Shown: positions 17,809 to 27,197 of the stretch, in pieces
Numbering within the stretch: the first letter of the stretch is position 1
Layout of the letters: each line of letters begins with the position of its first letter
DNA from: Alphaproteobacteria bacterium
GTDB lineage: Bacteria; Pseudomonadota; Alphaproteobacteria; Puniceispirillales; Puniceispirillaceae
Reading direction: 5' to 3'
NCBI GenBank assembly: GCA_011524735.1
Contig: WTJS01000040.1
Coordinates: forward strand, 1-33,630
DNA length: 33,630 bases
Program-made: the position numbers and the translations under genes
Notes under the pieces: generated by a model
Told to the model about the DNA's origin: nothing
The model's database searches: none
What the model saw: only the letters and a program-made list of their open reading frames with translations

Positions 17809-19005
17809 ATGACCATGACCCCTTATCCTGAGTTTGAGGATCCAGCGTTCCTTCGCGAGCATGTTGAGTCCATTTTGGCCTTCTATGAGCCTAATGTCTG
17901 CGATGCCGACGGGGGGTTCTTTCAACATTTTCTGGATGATGGCAGCATTTATGACCGCAACACCCGTCATCTGGTCAGCAGTACACGGTTTGTTTTCAAT
18001 TATGCCAACGCCCTGTTTTTGACAGGTAGACCGCATTACCGGGACTGGACCGCGCATGGTATGGCCTACCTGCTGAACTATCATCGCCATCCGAATGGCC
18101 ATTTCCTGTGGCAACGAAACGGCAATGTTATAGAAGACGGGCGTGCCATGGCTTACGGGCACGCCTTTGTCATGCTGGCAGCATCATGGGCGCTTCGGGT
18201 CGGCGTTGAAGGCGCCGGTGATCTGCTGGCTGAAACCTGGACACAGCTTGAGGATTTGTTCTGGGAGGACGCTCACAGTGCGTATGCTGATGAGCGTGAC
18301 GACAGCCTTTCGGTTCTGTCCGACTATCGCGGACAGAACGCCAACATGCATACGGTGGAAGCGCTGCTCGCAGCTTATGAAGCAACCGGCGAGACCCGTT
18401 ATTTGGATCGCGCTGACCGTGTTGCCCATAAATTTACAGTCGACCTCGCTGCGCGTGCAGATGGTCAGGTCTGGGAACATTATACAACCGACTGGCAGCA
18501 TGACTGGACCTATAACATCGATAAGCCAGACGACCTTTTCAAACCTTGGGGGTTCCAACCTGGGCATCAGGTCGAGTGGTCCAAACTCCTGTTGCAACTT
18601 GACCAGCATCGGCCGGCAAAGTGGCATCTTGAACGCGCTGCGTCGTTGTTTGACACAGCGATGGAACGGGGATGGGACAAGGAATTTGGCGGCCTTGTCT
18701 ATGGCTACGCGCCTGAGGGCGACTTTGCGGATTCCCATAAATATTTCTGGGTTCATGCTGAGGCTTTCGCAGCAGCATGGCGGTTATATGCAGCAACGGG
18801 CAATGATCGTTATCGCAGGGATTATCACCAGATTTGGCGTTGGACGTGGGATAACCTTGTGGATCACCAACATGGAGCCTGGTTCAGGATCCTGTCCCGC
18901 GAAGGCAAGTGGATAGAACCTTACAAATCACCAGCTGGCAAAGTCGATTATCATACGATGGGGGCCTGTATTGATGTCCTCAACGTCATGAATGAAGGCA
19001 TATGA
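17809..19005 (+). CDS. AGE-family epimerase/isomerase (N-acylglucosamine 2-epimerase / mannose isomerase-like)
   Basis: NTRHLVSSTRFVFNYA, GRAMAYGHAFVMLAASWAL, GFQPGHQVEWSKLLLQL, SHKYFWVHAEAFAAAWRLY, (alpha/alpha)6 AGE signatures. Confidence 0.9.
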   Translation: MTMTPYPEFEDPAFLREHVESILAFYEPNVCDADGGFFQHFLDDGSIYDRNTRHLVSSTRFVFNYANALFLTGRPHYRDWTAHGMAYLLNYHRHPNGHFLWQRNGNVIEDGRAMAYGHAFVMLAASWALRVGVEGAGDLLAETWTQLEDLFWEDAHSAYADERDDSLSVLSDYRGQNANMHTVEALLAAYEATGETRYLDRADRVAHKFTVDLAARADGQVWEHYTTDWQHDWTYNIDKPDDLFKPWGFQPGHQVEWSKLLLQLDQHRPAKWHLERAASLFDTAMERGWDKEFGGLVYGYAPEGDFADSHKYFWVHAEAFAAAWRLYAATGNDRYRRDYHQIWRWTWDNLVDHQHGAWFRILSREGKWIEPYKSPAGKVDYHTMGACIDVLNVMNEGI

Positions 19006-20225
19006 CCAGCCGCAATGTAAATGTGCCGGACAATAGCTTGTCTGACCTGGCGCAAAGCCGCAGATCTATAGCCGCCGGCTTTCTCGGGCTCGGGCTCTTC
19101 ATGGGCATGTGGGGTGTGTTGGTGCCAGCGCGTAGCGCCGCACTTGGCCTGACCGAACTGATGATTTCCGGTTTTCTGCTATGTATTGGGCTTAGCCTGT
19201 GCGCCGCCATCTATGCCATCAATAAAGTACCTGTTCTGCAGAATGCGCCCCGGCTGATCCGGTTTTCAGCGCCTATCTATGCGTTTGGGTTCGCCATATG
19301 CTTGACCACCGAATCTCTCGGCGTCTTTTTTGGGCTGGGAATCATCACCGGCTTTGCGGCTGGCTTGATTGATGCCGGCCTCAACGGCCAAGCCTCACAG
19401 TGGGAACAGCTCGCAGACAAACGTGCCATGTCCTTTTTCCACGGCTTATGGTCACTTGGCGTCCTCGCTGGGGCGAGCCTGACAACTTTTTCTCTCTCAA
19501 TTGGTCTTGATCTTGAAACCGTTGCTTTTGCCTGCGCCATTATTTTTGGCACTCTTATGGTCGTCCGCAAAAGCTGGATCTCAACGGCTGAACCAGATGC
19601 CGCTGCGGATACTGACAGAGCCAACAGCCAAGGCGAGAGTTTCAGTCTTCCCTTGCCGTTGGTCATGCTTCTTGGGCTATGCATTCTGCTGGCAACGCTG
19701 ACCGAAGGCGGCATCCTTGACTGGTCGGCACTGCATTTGAATCAGTATGCAGGGCTGGCAATGGATGAAGCTGGACAGGCCGTCATCTGGTTCAGTGTGG
19801 CAATGACAGCCAGCCGATTTTCTGGTGACTGGCTCGCTGAACGTGTTGCGCCGCACCTCTTGCTTGCCGTGCCGATGCTCGGCGCGGCACTGCTATTGGG
19901 ACTGGCCGCCCTGTCTGGCATGGTGAACACACTTATAATTGCCTACGTGCTGACAGGGCTAGCTCTGGGAAACGCTTTTCCCATTGTCGTCTCGGAGGCT
20001 GGCAAGGCTGCCGGTGACCGCCCACTCCGCGATATTTCGGTCATTGTTGCCTTTGCCTATTTCGGCCTGATCAGCGGCCCTGCCCTCCTGGGGCTACTCG
20101 CCCATATACTGAGCCTGAATGCCATAATCTACGCGCTGGCCTTTTTTGGCCTGCTGCTGGGAATTGCCACCTTCAACCTGCCTCGGATGTTATTGCTGGC
20201 GCCAAAAATGACTGAAAGACGCTAG
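19002..20225 (+). CDS. MFS transporter (putative sugar transporter)
   Basis: 407 aa with about 12 hydrophobic segments; start overlaps the AGE stop (ATGA). Confidence 0.85.
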   Translation: MTSRNVNVPDNSLSDLAQSRRSIAAGFLGLGLFMGMWGVLVPARSAALGLTELMISGFLLCIGLSLCAAIYAINKVPVLQNAPRLIRFSAPIYAFGFAICLTTESLGVFFGLGIITGFAAGLIDAGLNGQASQWEQLADKRAMSFFHGLWSLGVLAGASLTTFSLSIGLDLETVAFACAIIFGTLMVVRKSWISTAEPDAAADTDRANSQGESFSLPLPLVMLLGLCILLATLTEGGILDWSALHLNQYAGLAMDEAGQAVIWFSVAMTASRFSGDWLAERVAPHLLLAVPMLGAALLLGLAALSGMVNTLIIAYVLTGLALGNAFPIVVSEAGKAAGDRPLRDISVIVAFAYFGLISGPALLGLLAHILSLNAIIYALAFFGLLLGIATFNLPRMLLLAPKMTERR

Positions 20226-21172
20226 CCAGCGATAATCCTGCCACGCAGATTTTCATTTTCAAAAGCTGCTGCCGCACCACGCAACCCGGCATGTGGGTCT
20301 ACCGACAGCCAGACTGGAAGATCGGTCAACAGATCCGACATCAAACCACCATGACGAAGACGGTCGGCGAAGGCGCTTGTGGCGATTAAAGGCTGAAGCT
20401 GGGCGACAATACCCCCAGCGATGACAACACCCCGCCAGCACCCTAGCATAAGAGCACTATCGGCAATCACAGTCCCTAACAGCCCCAGCATCATCTGCGC
20501 TGCTTCACGGTCAAGTCCCTCCTGCGCCAGAGCGTCCATTCCAATGTGCGGGGCGGCCTTTTTCTGACCACTCGATAGATGCTGATAGATCCGTTCAAGA
20601 CCCCGGCCACTGATCACATCTTCAACCGAAACAAAGGGCAGCTCCGCGGCAAGCGCCTCAAACAGTTTCATTTCTTCGTCACTCTGCGGCGACAGACCAA
20701 CATGCCCTCCTTCACCTTCTATCGGGATCAGTCCGCTCGCCGCCGGAATAAGCGCCGACACTCCAAGCCCAGTTCCAGGTCCAATTACCAATAGCGGTGC
20801 CTGGGATTGCGATTTACCCTCAAGCAGACGAATGTTTCCATGACCAGCAGGATCAGCCTGCGCCAGCGCCTGCGCCGTGAAGTCATTCACCACCAATAGT
20901 TGTTGCAACCCGAGGTCACGGCAGAGCTGGTGCTTGCTGAAAACCCAGTGATTGTTGGTAACGCTGACCCAATCATCCTTCACCGGGCCCGCAATACAAA
21001 TTGCAGCAGCCGAAATTTTAACGTCGGTCGTCGCTGCAAAGGCAGAAAAAGCATCATTGATTGTGGCAAAATCAGCACACAGAAACGACTGGTGTGCAGA
21101 AAGACTACTGTCCGAATCGACCATGGCGAAACGTACATTGGTCCCACCGACATCAATAGCGACAAGCGACAT
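20222..21172 (-). CDS. glk: Glucokinase
   Basis: MSLVAIDVGGTNVRFAMVD, LLVVNDFTAQALA, LLVIGPGTGLGVSALIP, EGEGGHVGLSPQSDEE; proteobacterial Glk family. ATG at 21172 preferred over the track start at 21196. Confidence 0.93.
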   Translation of the reverse strand: MSLVAIDVGGTNVRFAMVDSDSSLSAHQSFLCADFATINDAFSAFAATTDVKISAAAICIAGPVKDDWVSVTNNHWVFSKHQLCRDLGLQQLLVVNDFTAQALAQADPAGHGNIRLLEGKSQSQAPLLVIGPGTGLGVSALIPAASGLIPIEGEGGHVGLSPQSDEEMKLFEALAAELPFVSVEDVISGRGLERIYQHLSSGQKKAAPHIGMDALAQEGLDREAAQMMLGLLGTVIADSALMLGCWRGVVIAGGIVAQLQPLIATSAFADRLRHGGLMSDLLTDLPVWLSVDPHAGLRGAAAAFENENLRGRIIAG

Positions 21173-21296
21173 GCAAAAGCTCCCCATGGAGGGCAAAAGG
21201 ACACAAACGACCGAGACATCAGATATGACTGTAATTCATCCATCCAATGTTGACGAGTTGGTGACAGGTTCAGACCCAGTATTACCATACAATAAA

Positions 21297-21339
21297 GCTA
21301 GGTCGCTCATTCCATACGCCTTCGCAATACTGACCTAGC
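21297..21339. repeat. Spaced inverted repeat GCTAGGTC...GACCTAGC in the glk / ABC-SBP divergent region
   Basis: Perfect 8-bp arms at 21297-21304 and 21332-21339 with a 27-bp spacer. Confidence 0.45.
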
Positions 21340-21513
21340 AGATGAAACGAAACTGACCTTGTTGCAACGATGCGATGTTTTGGCGTGTCAGTTTATCACA
21401 TTTCCAGCCTGTTAACCCTTGCCATGACAACCAATTGTTGCCTAGGCTTTCAACCTTAATGCAACAAAATCCAGCCAGCTCGAGGATGCGGGCAGGCTAG
21501 GAGGAGGGAACAA

Positions 21514-23061
21514 ATGACATTGAATATTTCAAGGCGGACCGCACTGAAGTCAGCAGCGGCTGCTGGTGCCCTGTCCATGACAGGCATGCCTGCTCATGCG
21601 GCGCCAAAACATGGCGGCACATACCGCATTGGTATGTCGGGTGGTAACACCTCTGACACGTGGGACAGCCGTACGCATTCAGACAGCTTCATGATCAACA
21701 TGGGTGCGGGTTGCGTATTTGAAACACTGACAGAAGTTTCATCTGCTGGCGAGCTCGTTGGTGAACTGGCTGAGAGCTGGGAAGCATCACCTGACGCGAA
21801 GGTCTGGACCTTCAATCTGCGTAAGGGTGTGAAGTTCCATAACGGCAAGGGTTTCGGTGCTGACGACGTTATCGCATCGATGAACATGCATGTTGAAGAA
21901 GGCGCGAAGTCCGCTGCCAAGCCAATCGTGGCATCGGTTGAGGAAATGAAGAAGCTGTCTGACCATCAGGTCCAGTTTGTCCTGAAGTCAGGAAGCGCCG
22001 ACTTCCCATACCTGGTGTCTGATTATCACATCTGTATCTTCCCTGCAGGCCAGATTGCCGAAGCCATCGCGAATGGTATCGGTACAGGTCCATATCAGGT
22101 TGTTGCCTTCGAGCCAGGCGTTCGCGCACTGGTTAAGAAGTTCGACGATCACTGGGATGCCGACAACCGCGGTTACTTCGCGGAAGTTGAGCAGATCTAC
22201 ATCGGTGATGCCTCGGCCCGTGTAAACGCGCTGATGACCAGCCAGGTCGATTCGATCAACCGCGTTGACTTTAAGTCGGTAAAGCTGCTGAACGCCTACA
22301 TCAACATCGATATCCTCGAAGTGACAGGCAACATGCACAACACCTTCCCAATGCTGGTTGGTAATGCGCCGTTCAACGATGCCAATGTGCGTCGCGCTCT
22401 GAAATTTGCTATCAACCGTCAGGAAATGGTCGACAAGATCCTTCTTGGTCATGGTGCTGTCGGTAACGACCACCCAATCGGTCCGGCAAACCAGTACTAT
22501 GCTGCTGATCTGCCACAGACAGAGTTCGATCCGGACAAGGCAAAGTTCTATCTGAAGGAAGCTGGTCTGTCTTCACTGAAGGTCGACCTCAGCGTATCCG
22601 ATGGCGCATTTGCCGGCGCGGTTGACGCTGGTCAGCTGTACCAGAACTCCGCATCTGCCGCAGGCATCGACATCAACATCGTTCAGGAACCTGCTGATGG
22701 TTACTGGTCAAACGTATGGCTGAAGAAGCCATGGTGTGCCTGTTACTGGTCCGGTCGTGCGACTGAGGACTGGATGTTCTCAACCGCTTACGAGTCTGGT
22801 GTTCCATGGAACGATACCGGCTGGGAGAATGAGCGCTTCCAGAAGCTTCTTCTTGAAGGCCGTGCGCAGCTCGATACCAGCCTGCGTGGCGAGATCTACC
22901 GCGAAATGCAGCAGATCTGCTCAGATGAAGGCGGCACCGTGGTTCCGATGTATCAGAACTACGTCGACGCCAAGTCCAACCGCGTTGAGCATAGCGGTCA
23001 GACAGGTAACCTGTGGATGCTTGATAACCTGCGCAGCGCCAAGCGCTGGTGGACAGCCTAA
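21514..23061 (+). CDS. ABC transporter substrate-binding protein, family 5 (dipeptide/oligopeptide/nickel type), Tat-like signal
   Basis: MTLNISRRTALKSAAAAGALSMTGMPAHAA leader; LVGELAESWEASPDAKVWTFNLRKGVKFHNGKGFGADDVIASM is the SBP_bac_5 signature. SD AGGAGGAGG upstream. Confidence 0.94.
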   Translation: MTLNISRRTALKSAAAAGALSMTGMPAHAAPKHGGTYRIGMSGGNTSDTWDSRTHSDSFMINMGAGCVFETLTEVSSAGELVGELAESWEASPDAKVWTFNLRKGVKFHNGKGFGADDVIASMNMHVEEGAKSAAKPIVASVEEMKKLSDHQVQFVLKSGSADFPYLVSDYHICIFPAGQIAEAIANGIGTGPYQVVAFEPGVRALVKKFDDHWDADNRGYFAEVEQIYIGDASARVNALMTSQVDSINRVDFKSVKLLNAYINIDILEVTGNMHNTFPMLVGNAPFNDANVRRALKFAINRQEMVDKILLGHGAVGNDHPIGPANQYYAADLPQTEFDPDKAKFYLKEAGLSSLKVDLSVSDGAFAGAVDAGQLYQNSASAAGIDINIVQEPADGYWSNVWLKKPWCACYWSGRATEDWMFSTAYESGVPWNDTGWENERFQKLLLEGRAQLDTSLRGEIYREMQQICSDEGGTVVPMYQNYVDAKSNRVEHSGQTGNLWMLDNLRSAKRWWTA

Positions 23062-23074
23062 GTCCAGACATAAG

Positions 23075-23107
23075 CGGCGGGGCCTTCGGGCCCCGCCGTA
23101 TTTTTTC
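23075..23107 (+). terminator. Rho-independent terminator directly after the SBP gene
   Basis: CGGCGGGGCC-TTCG-GGCCCCGCCG: perfect 10-bp stem with UUCG tetraloop, followed by tattttttctttcc. Confidence 0.93.
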
Positions 23108-23220
23108 TTTCCAAGATTCTTTTCCAAAAGCCGGTTTTTTCGTCTGGTTTCCCTGACATTTTTTAGTACCTTTGCCGCGTGGCATTACCACACCTTCAAC
23201 AGTCATGTGGGATGACGATG

Positions 23221-24216
23221 AACAATGTAGCGATGATTATCAGCAAACGCCTCGGATTGGGTGTGCTGACCATGTTCATGGTTTCGGTGATAATCTTTCT
23301 GGCAGTGAATATGCTGCCCGGCGATTTTGCCCAGGCGCTTCTTGGCCAGTCAGCAACGCCCGAAGCCGTGGCCGCAATCCGTAAGGATCTAGGGCTGGAT
23401 AAACCATTTTACACCCGCTATTTCGACTGGCTTGTTGGTGTGTTGCAGTTTGATTTTGGCACCAGCTTTGCGAAAGCAAATTTCTCATCTTATGGCGGCA
23501 CATCTGCAGCGGCGAATTTTGGTACTGTGGCCGACCAGATTGCGCCGCGCTTTGCCAATACATTGTTCCTCGCCGGCGTGACGGCGGCCATCGCTGTACC
23601 ACTCTCGCTGACAATCGGTGTTCTGGCAGCTCTTTACCGCTATTCGATCTTTGATCGCATTGCGAACATCAGCACCCTGACATCAATCTCCAGCCCTGAG
23701 TTCTTTGTGGCCTACGTGCTCATTCTGCTGCTAGCTGTTCTCAGCCCAGTGTTTCCGTCACTGTCCAACATTCATGACGGGATGGATTTTGCTACAAAAC
23801 TGCAGAAGACCATGCTGCCTGCGCTGACGCTGACACTTGTGGTCACAGCTCACATGATGCGTATGACCCGTGCGGCGATTATCAATCTTCTTGCCTCTCC
23901 CTATATCGAGATGGCACGCCTTAAGGGCTTGTCGCCATTCCGGATCATTGTCTTTCATGCACTGCCGAATGCCCTGGCACCGATCATCAATGTCATTGCA
24001 CTGAACCTGGCCTATCTCATTACTGGCGTTGTCGTCGTTGAGGTTGTCTTTGTGTATCCAGGCGTCGGCCAACTGTTTGTCGATTCGGTGAAAATCCGCG
24101 ACATCCCCGTGGTGCAGGCCTGCTGTCTTGTGTTTGCAGCGGCTTACATCTCGCTGAACCTGCTTGCCGACGTTATGTCGATCCTGTCGAACCCGCGTCT
24201 GCGGCTTCCGAAATAA
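23221..24216 (+). CDS. ABC transporter permease (DppB/OppB type)
   Basis: RLGLGVLTMFMVSVIIFLAVNMLPGDFAQALLG; ARLKGLSPFRIIVFHALPNALAPIINVIALNLAYLITGVVVVEVVFVYPGVGQLFVDSV. ATG at 23221 chosen; the track start is 23179. Confidence 0.94.
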   Translation, partial: NNVAMIISKRLGLGVLTMFMVSVIIFLAVNMLPGDFAQALLGQSATPEAVAAIRKDLGLDKPFYTRYFDWLVGVLQFDFGTSFAKANFSSYGGTSAAANFGTVADQIAPRFANTLFLAGVTAAIAVPLSLTIGVLAALYRYSIFDRIANISTLTSISSPEFFVAYVLILLLAVLSPVFPSLSNIHDGMDFATKLQKTMLPALTLTLVVTAHMMRMTRAAIINLLASPYIEMARLKGLSPFRIIVFHALPNALAPIINVIALNLAYLITGVVVVEVVFVYPGVGQLFVDSVKIRDIPVVQACCLVFAAAYISLNLLADVMSILSNPRLRLPK

Positions 24217-24227
24217 GGGGATTTGAA

Positions 24228-25412
24228 ATGCCTACCCTTTCCCTGACCATATGGGCTGCCGCTGTCATAGTCGGAACCGCCATGCTGTCATTTGTCGGGC
24301 GACCGATCGGGACCCGCAAATCAATCGCGCGTCTTCGGGATATGACCGTGACAGGTGCCCTTGGATATAGCCTGCTGATTGTTACTATATATCAGGCTGC
24401 GGCACTGTATTTCGGACCAGGCGCTACCTTCTTCAAATGGGCTGTTCATGGGGTGATCGGCTTTGGCCTTGCCGGTTATCTGTTTCAGCAGCTTGGCCGT
24501 CATGTTGGAACGAAGGCGACAAAGAAGCTGTTTCGGTCAATGCCGGTCACAGCTGCGCTTGGTATCCTGCTGATCATCACCTATGCCTTTGTTGCCATCT
24601 TCGCTGACTTCATCGCCCCCTATGGTCAGGCAGAGATCTTTAAGGATGCAAACCTGCTTCCCGGCGGCAACCCTGAAATGGGTGGCAATCCGGCTCATAT
24701 TCTGGGGACAGATCAAATTGGGCGGGATATCCTCTCGCGCTTGATCTACGGCGCGCAGAACACTGTCGGAATCGCCTTTGTCACGACATTGTTGGCCTTT
24801 TTCATTGGCATCAGTCTTGGCTTTCTTGCGGCCACGATTGGCGGCGTTCTCGATCAGGTACTTTCCCGTATTGTCGATATGCTTATGTCGATCCCACAGC
24901 TGATCTTTGCCCTGCTGTTGATGACCATCGCAACCGCTTGGTTCGGCTCGGAAAAAGGCATGGTCACGCTGTTCATGATCTTGATCATTGCCGTGCTTGA
25001 TTCGACACGGGTGTTCCGTCTGTCGCGAGCCGTTGGCATGAATATTGTGGTGATGGACTTTTTCGAAGCTGCCAAGCTGCGCGGCGAAAAACTGTCCTAC
25101 CTCATCTTCAGCGAAATCACGCCAAACGCCTTCGCACCTCTTCTGGCGGAATTTGGCCTGCGCTTCTGCTTTGTCTTCCTGACCATTGCGTCGCTGTCTT
25201 TCCTCGGCATCGGCATCCAGCCGCCGTTGGCGGACTGGGGCACCATGGTTCGTGACCTTTCGCAGTTCATCGCCTATGCGCCATTCCCTGTTGTTGGTCC
25301 GCTGACAGCCTCATTGCCACTCATGGCGGCGGGTGCCATTGCGCTGCTGACGGTAGCTGTCAATTTTGTTGTCGACTGGATGCTGCATCGCGCATCTGGC
25401 CTGAAGGAGTAG
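24228..25412 (+). CDS. ABC transporter permease (DppC/OppC type) with N-terminal membrane extension
   Basis: HILGTDQIGRDILSRLIYGAQNTVGIAF and FVFLTIASLSFLGIGIQPPLADWGTMVRD. About 100 aa of extra hydrophobic sequence before the usual DppC N-terminus. Confidence 0.93.
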   Translation: MPTLSLTIWAAAVIVGTAMLSFVGRPIGTRKSIARLRDMTVTGALGYSLLIVTIYQAAALYFGPGATFFKWAVHGVIGFGLAGYLFQQLGRHVGTKATKKLFRSMPVTAALGILLIITYAFVAIFADFIAPYGQAEIFKDANLLPGGNPEMGGNPAHILGTDQIGRDILSRLIYGAQNTVGIAFVTTLLAFFIGISLGFLAATIGGVLDQVLSRIVDMLMSIPQLIFALLLMTIATAWFGSEKGMVTLFMILIIAVLDSTRVFRLSRAVGMNIVVMDFFEAAKLRGEKLSYLIFSEITPNAFAPLLAEFGLRFCFVFLTIASLSFLGIGIQPPLADWGTMVRDLSQFIAYAPFPVVGPLTASLPLMAAGAIALLTVAVNFVVDWMLHRASGLKE

Positions 25413-25417
25413 CCAAG

Positions 25418-27073
25418 ATGTCCAGTTCAGAACTTCTGGTTAAGATCCGTGACCTCCAGATTGACGGCATTGCCGATGAGACCAGGTCGCGCATCATCAA
25501 TAATGTCGATCTTGACCTTCATCGTGGTGAGGTTCTGGGCCTGATTGGAGAATCCGGTGCCGGAAAATCCACGCTTGGCCTGGCTGCCATGGGCTTTACA
25601 CGTGACGGCTGCGAGATTGTCGGCGGATCGGTTGAATTTGACGGCATCGATCTGGTCGGAGCGACCCCAGATGTGCGCCGCCAGCTTCTTGGCAAGCGCA
25701 TTGCCTATGTCGCCCAGTCTGCGGCGGCAAGCTTCAACCCCGCGCATAAGATTATCAACCAGCATGCCGAAGCCCCTCTGTTCCATGGCATGTCCAGTCG
25801 CGCTGAGGCCGAAGCGGACGCGATCGACCTTTATAGCCGCCTGCGTCTACCCAACCCTGACGAAATCGGGTTCCGCTATCCACATCAGGTTTCGGGTGGA
25901 CAGCTGCAGCGAGCAATGACTGCCATGGCCATGTCATGCCGGCCGGATCTGATCATTTTTGACGAGCCGACCACCGCACTCGACGTGACCACGCAGATTG
26001 AAGTGCTGGTGGCGATCCGCGAAATCGTCGAACAGTTCCAGACAGCTGCGATTTACATCACGCACGATCTTGCCGTTGTCGCACAGATGGCTGATCGGGT
26101 TAAGGTTCTGCTTCGCGGGGATGAGGTAGAAGAAGCTGACACTCGCACCATGCTGCAGTCACCACGCGAAGAATACACCAAGTCGCTGTGGGCGGTACGA
26201 AGCTTCGAACGGCCACAGAAGCCGCTTGCCGCGAAGACGGCAACACCCGTAATCAGCCTGCGCAATGTAACTGCAGCATATGGCAATAATGATCCGGTTG
26301 TTCGTGACGTCAGCTTTGACATCCATGAAGGCCGTACTGTTGCTGTGGTCGGCGAATCCGGTTCTGGAAAATCGACGACAGCGCGCTGCATTACAGGCTT
26401 GCTGCCACCAAGGACAGGCGAGATTGCCTTCCAGAATCAGGTGCTGCCTGCTGACTATCGCAATCGGTCCGTCGAGCAATTACGCCAGGTTCAGATGATC
26501 TATCAGATGGCTGATACAGCCTTGAACCCGCGCAAGAAAATCGGCGAAATCATTGGGCGACCAGTTGAATTTTATCTTGGCCTTAAAGGTGCTGAGAAGC
26601 GGCGCCGGGTAGAAAAACTTCTCGAACAGATTGAGCTTGAGCCGTCTGAATTCATCAATCGGCTTCCTTCAGAACTTTCCGGAGGACAAAAGCAGCGGAT
26701 CGGAATTGCGCGCGCACTTGCTGCCGAGCCGAAGTTCATCATCTGTGACGAAGTGACATCAGCGCTCGACCAACTGGTTGCCGAGGGCATTCTAAAGCTT
26801 CTGACCAACCTTCAAGAAGAGATGAAACTCTCCTACATGCTAATCACCCACGATCTGTCCACGGTAAAAGCCATCGCGGATGAGGTCGTTGTGATGAAAG
26901 ATGGCCGCATTGTTGAGGCGGGCCCTAAGGACGAGATGTTCACTCCGCCACATCATGAATACACCGACCTGCTGCTGAGTTCAGTTCCAGAAATGGACCC
27001 TGACTGGCTTGATGAGTTGCTGAAGCAGCGCGGTGCAGACAATCTAGGTGATGCAGCCGTCAGCAAGATGTGA
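25418..27073 (+). CDS. ABC transporter ATP-binding protein with two tandem ATPase domains (DppD-DppF fusion type)
   Basis: Two Walker A motifs (GESGAGKST, GESGSGKST) and two signatures (VSGGQLQRAMTAMAMS, LSGGQKQRIGIARALA). Confidence 0.95.
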   Translation: MSSSELLVKIRDLQIDGIADETRSRIINNVDLDLHRGEVLGLIGESGAGKSTLGLAAMGFTRDGCEIVGGSVEFDGIDLVGATPDVRRQLLGKRIAYVAQSAAASFNPAHKIINQHAEAPLFHGMSSRAEAEADAIDLYSRLRLPNPDEIGFRYPHQVSGGQLQRAMTAMAMSCRPDLIIFDEPTTALDVTTQIEVLVAIREIVEQFQTAAIYITHDLAVVAQMADRVKVLLRGDEVEEADTRTMLQSPREEYTKSLWAVRSFERPQKPLAAKTATPVISLRNVTAAYGNNDPVVRDVSFDIHEGRTVAVVGESGSGKSTTARCITGLLPPRTGEIAFQNQVLPADYRNRSVEQLRQVQMIYQMADTALNPRKKIGEIIGRPVEFYLGLKGAEKRRRVEKLLEQIELEPSEFINRLPSELSGGQKQRIGIARALAAEPKFIICDEVTSALDQLVAEGILKLLTNLQEEMKLSYMLITHDLSTVKAIADEVVVMKDGRIVEAGPKDEMFTPPHHEYTDLLLSSVPEMDPDWLDELLKQRGADNLGDAAVSKM

Positions 27074-27197
27074 GCATCAGGCCAGCATTTTTTGAAATTG
27101 CATCAGTAGGTCCGCATTGTCGCAGGATGCTGACAGAAGGGTTTTCTTAGGATAGGCTTTGTCTTTGAAAATTCTGACAAGCATTCTAGGTGACGTG

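Noticed and set aside
18143-18916. 257-aa alternative-frame ORF within the AGE-family gene
   Set aside because: Same strand, different frame, fully inside a gene with clear family motifs; Arg/Ser/Cys/Trp-rich composition is typical of out-of-frame translation.
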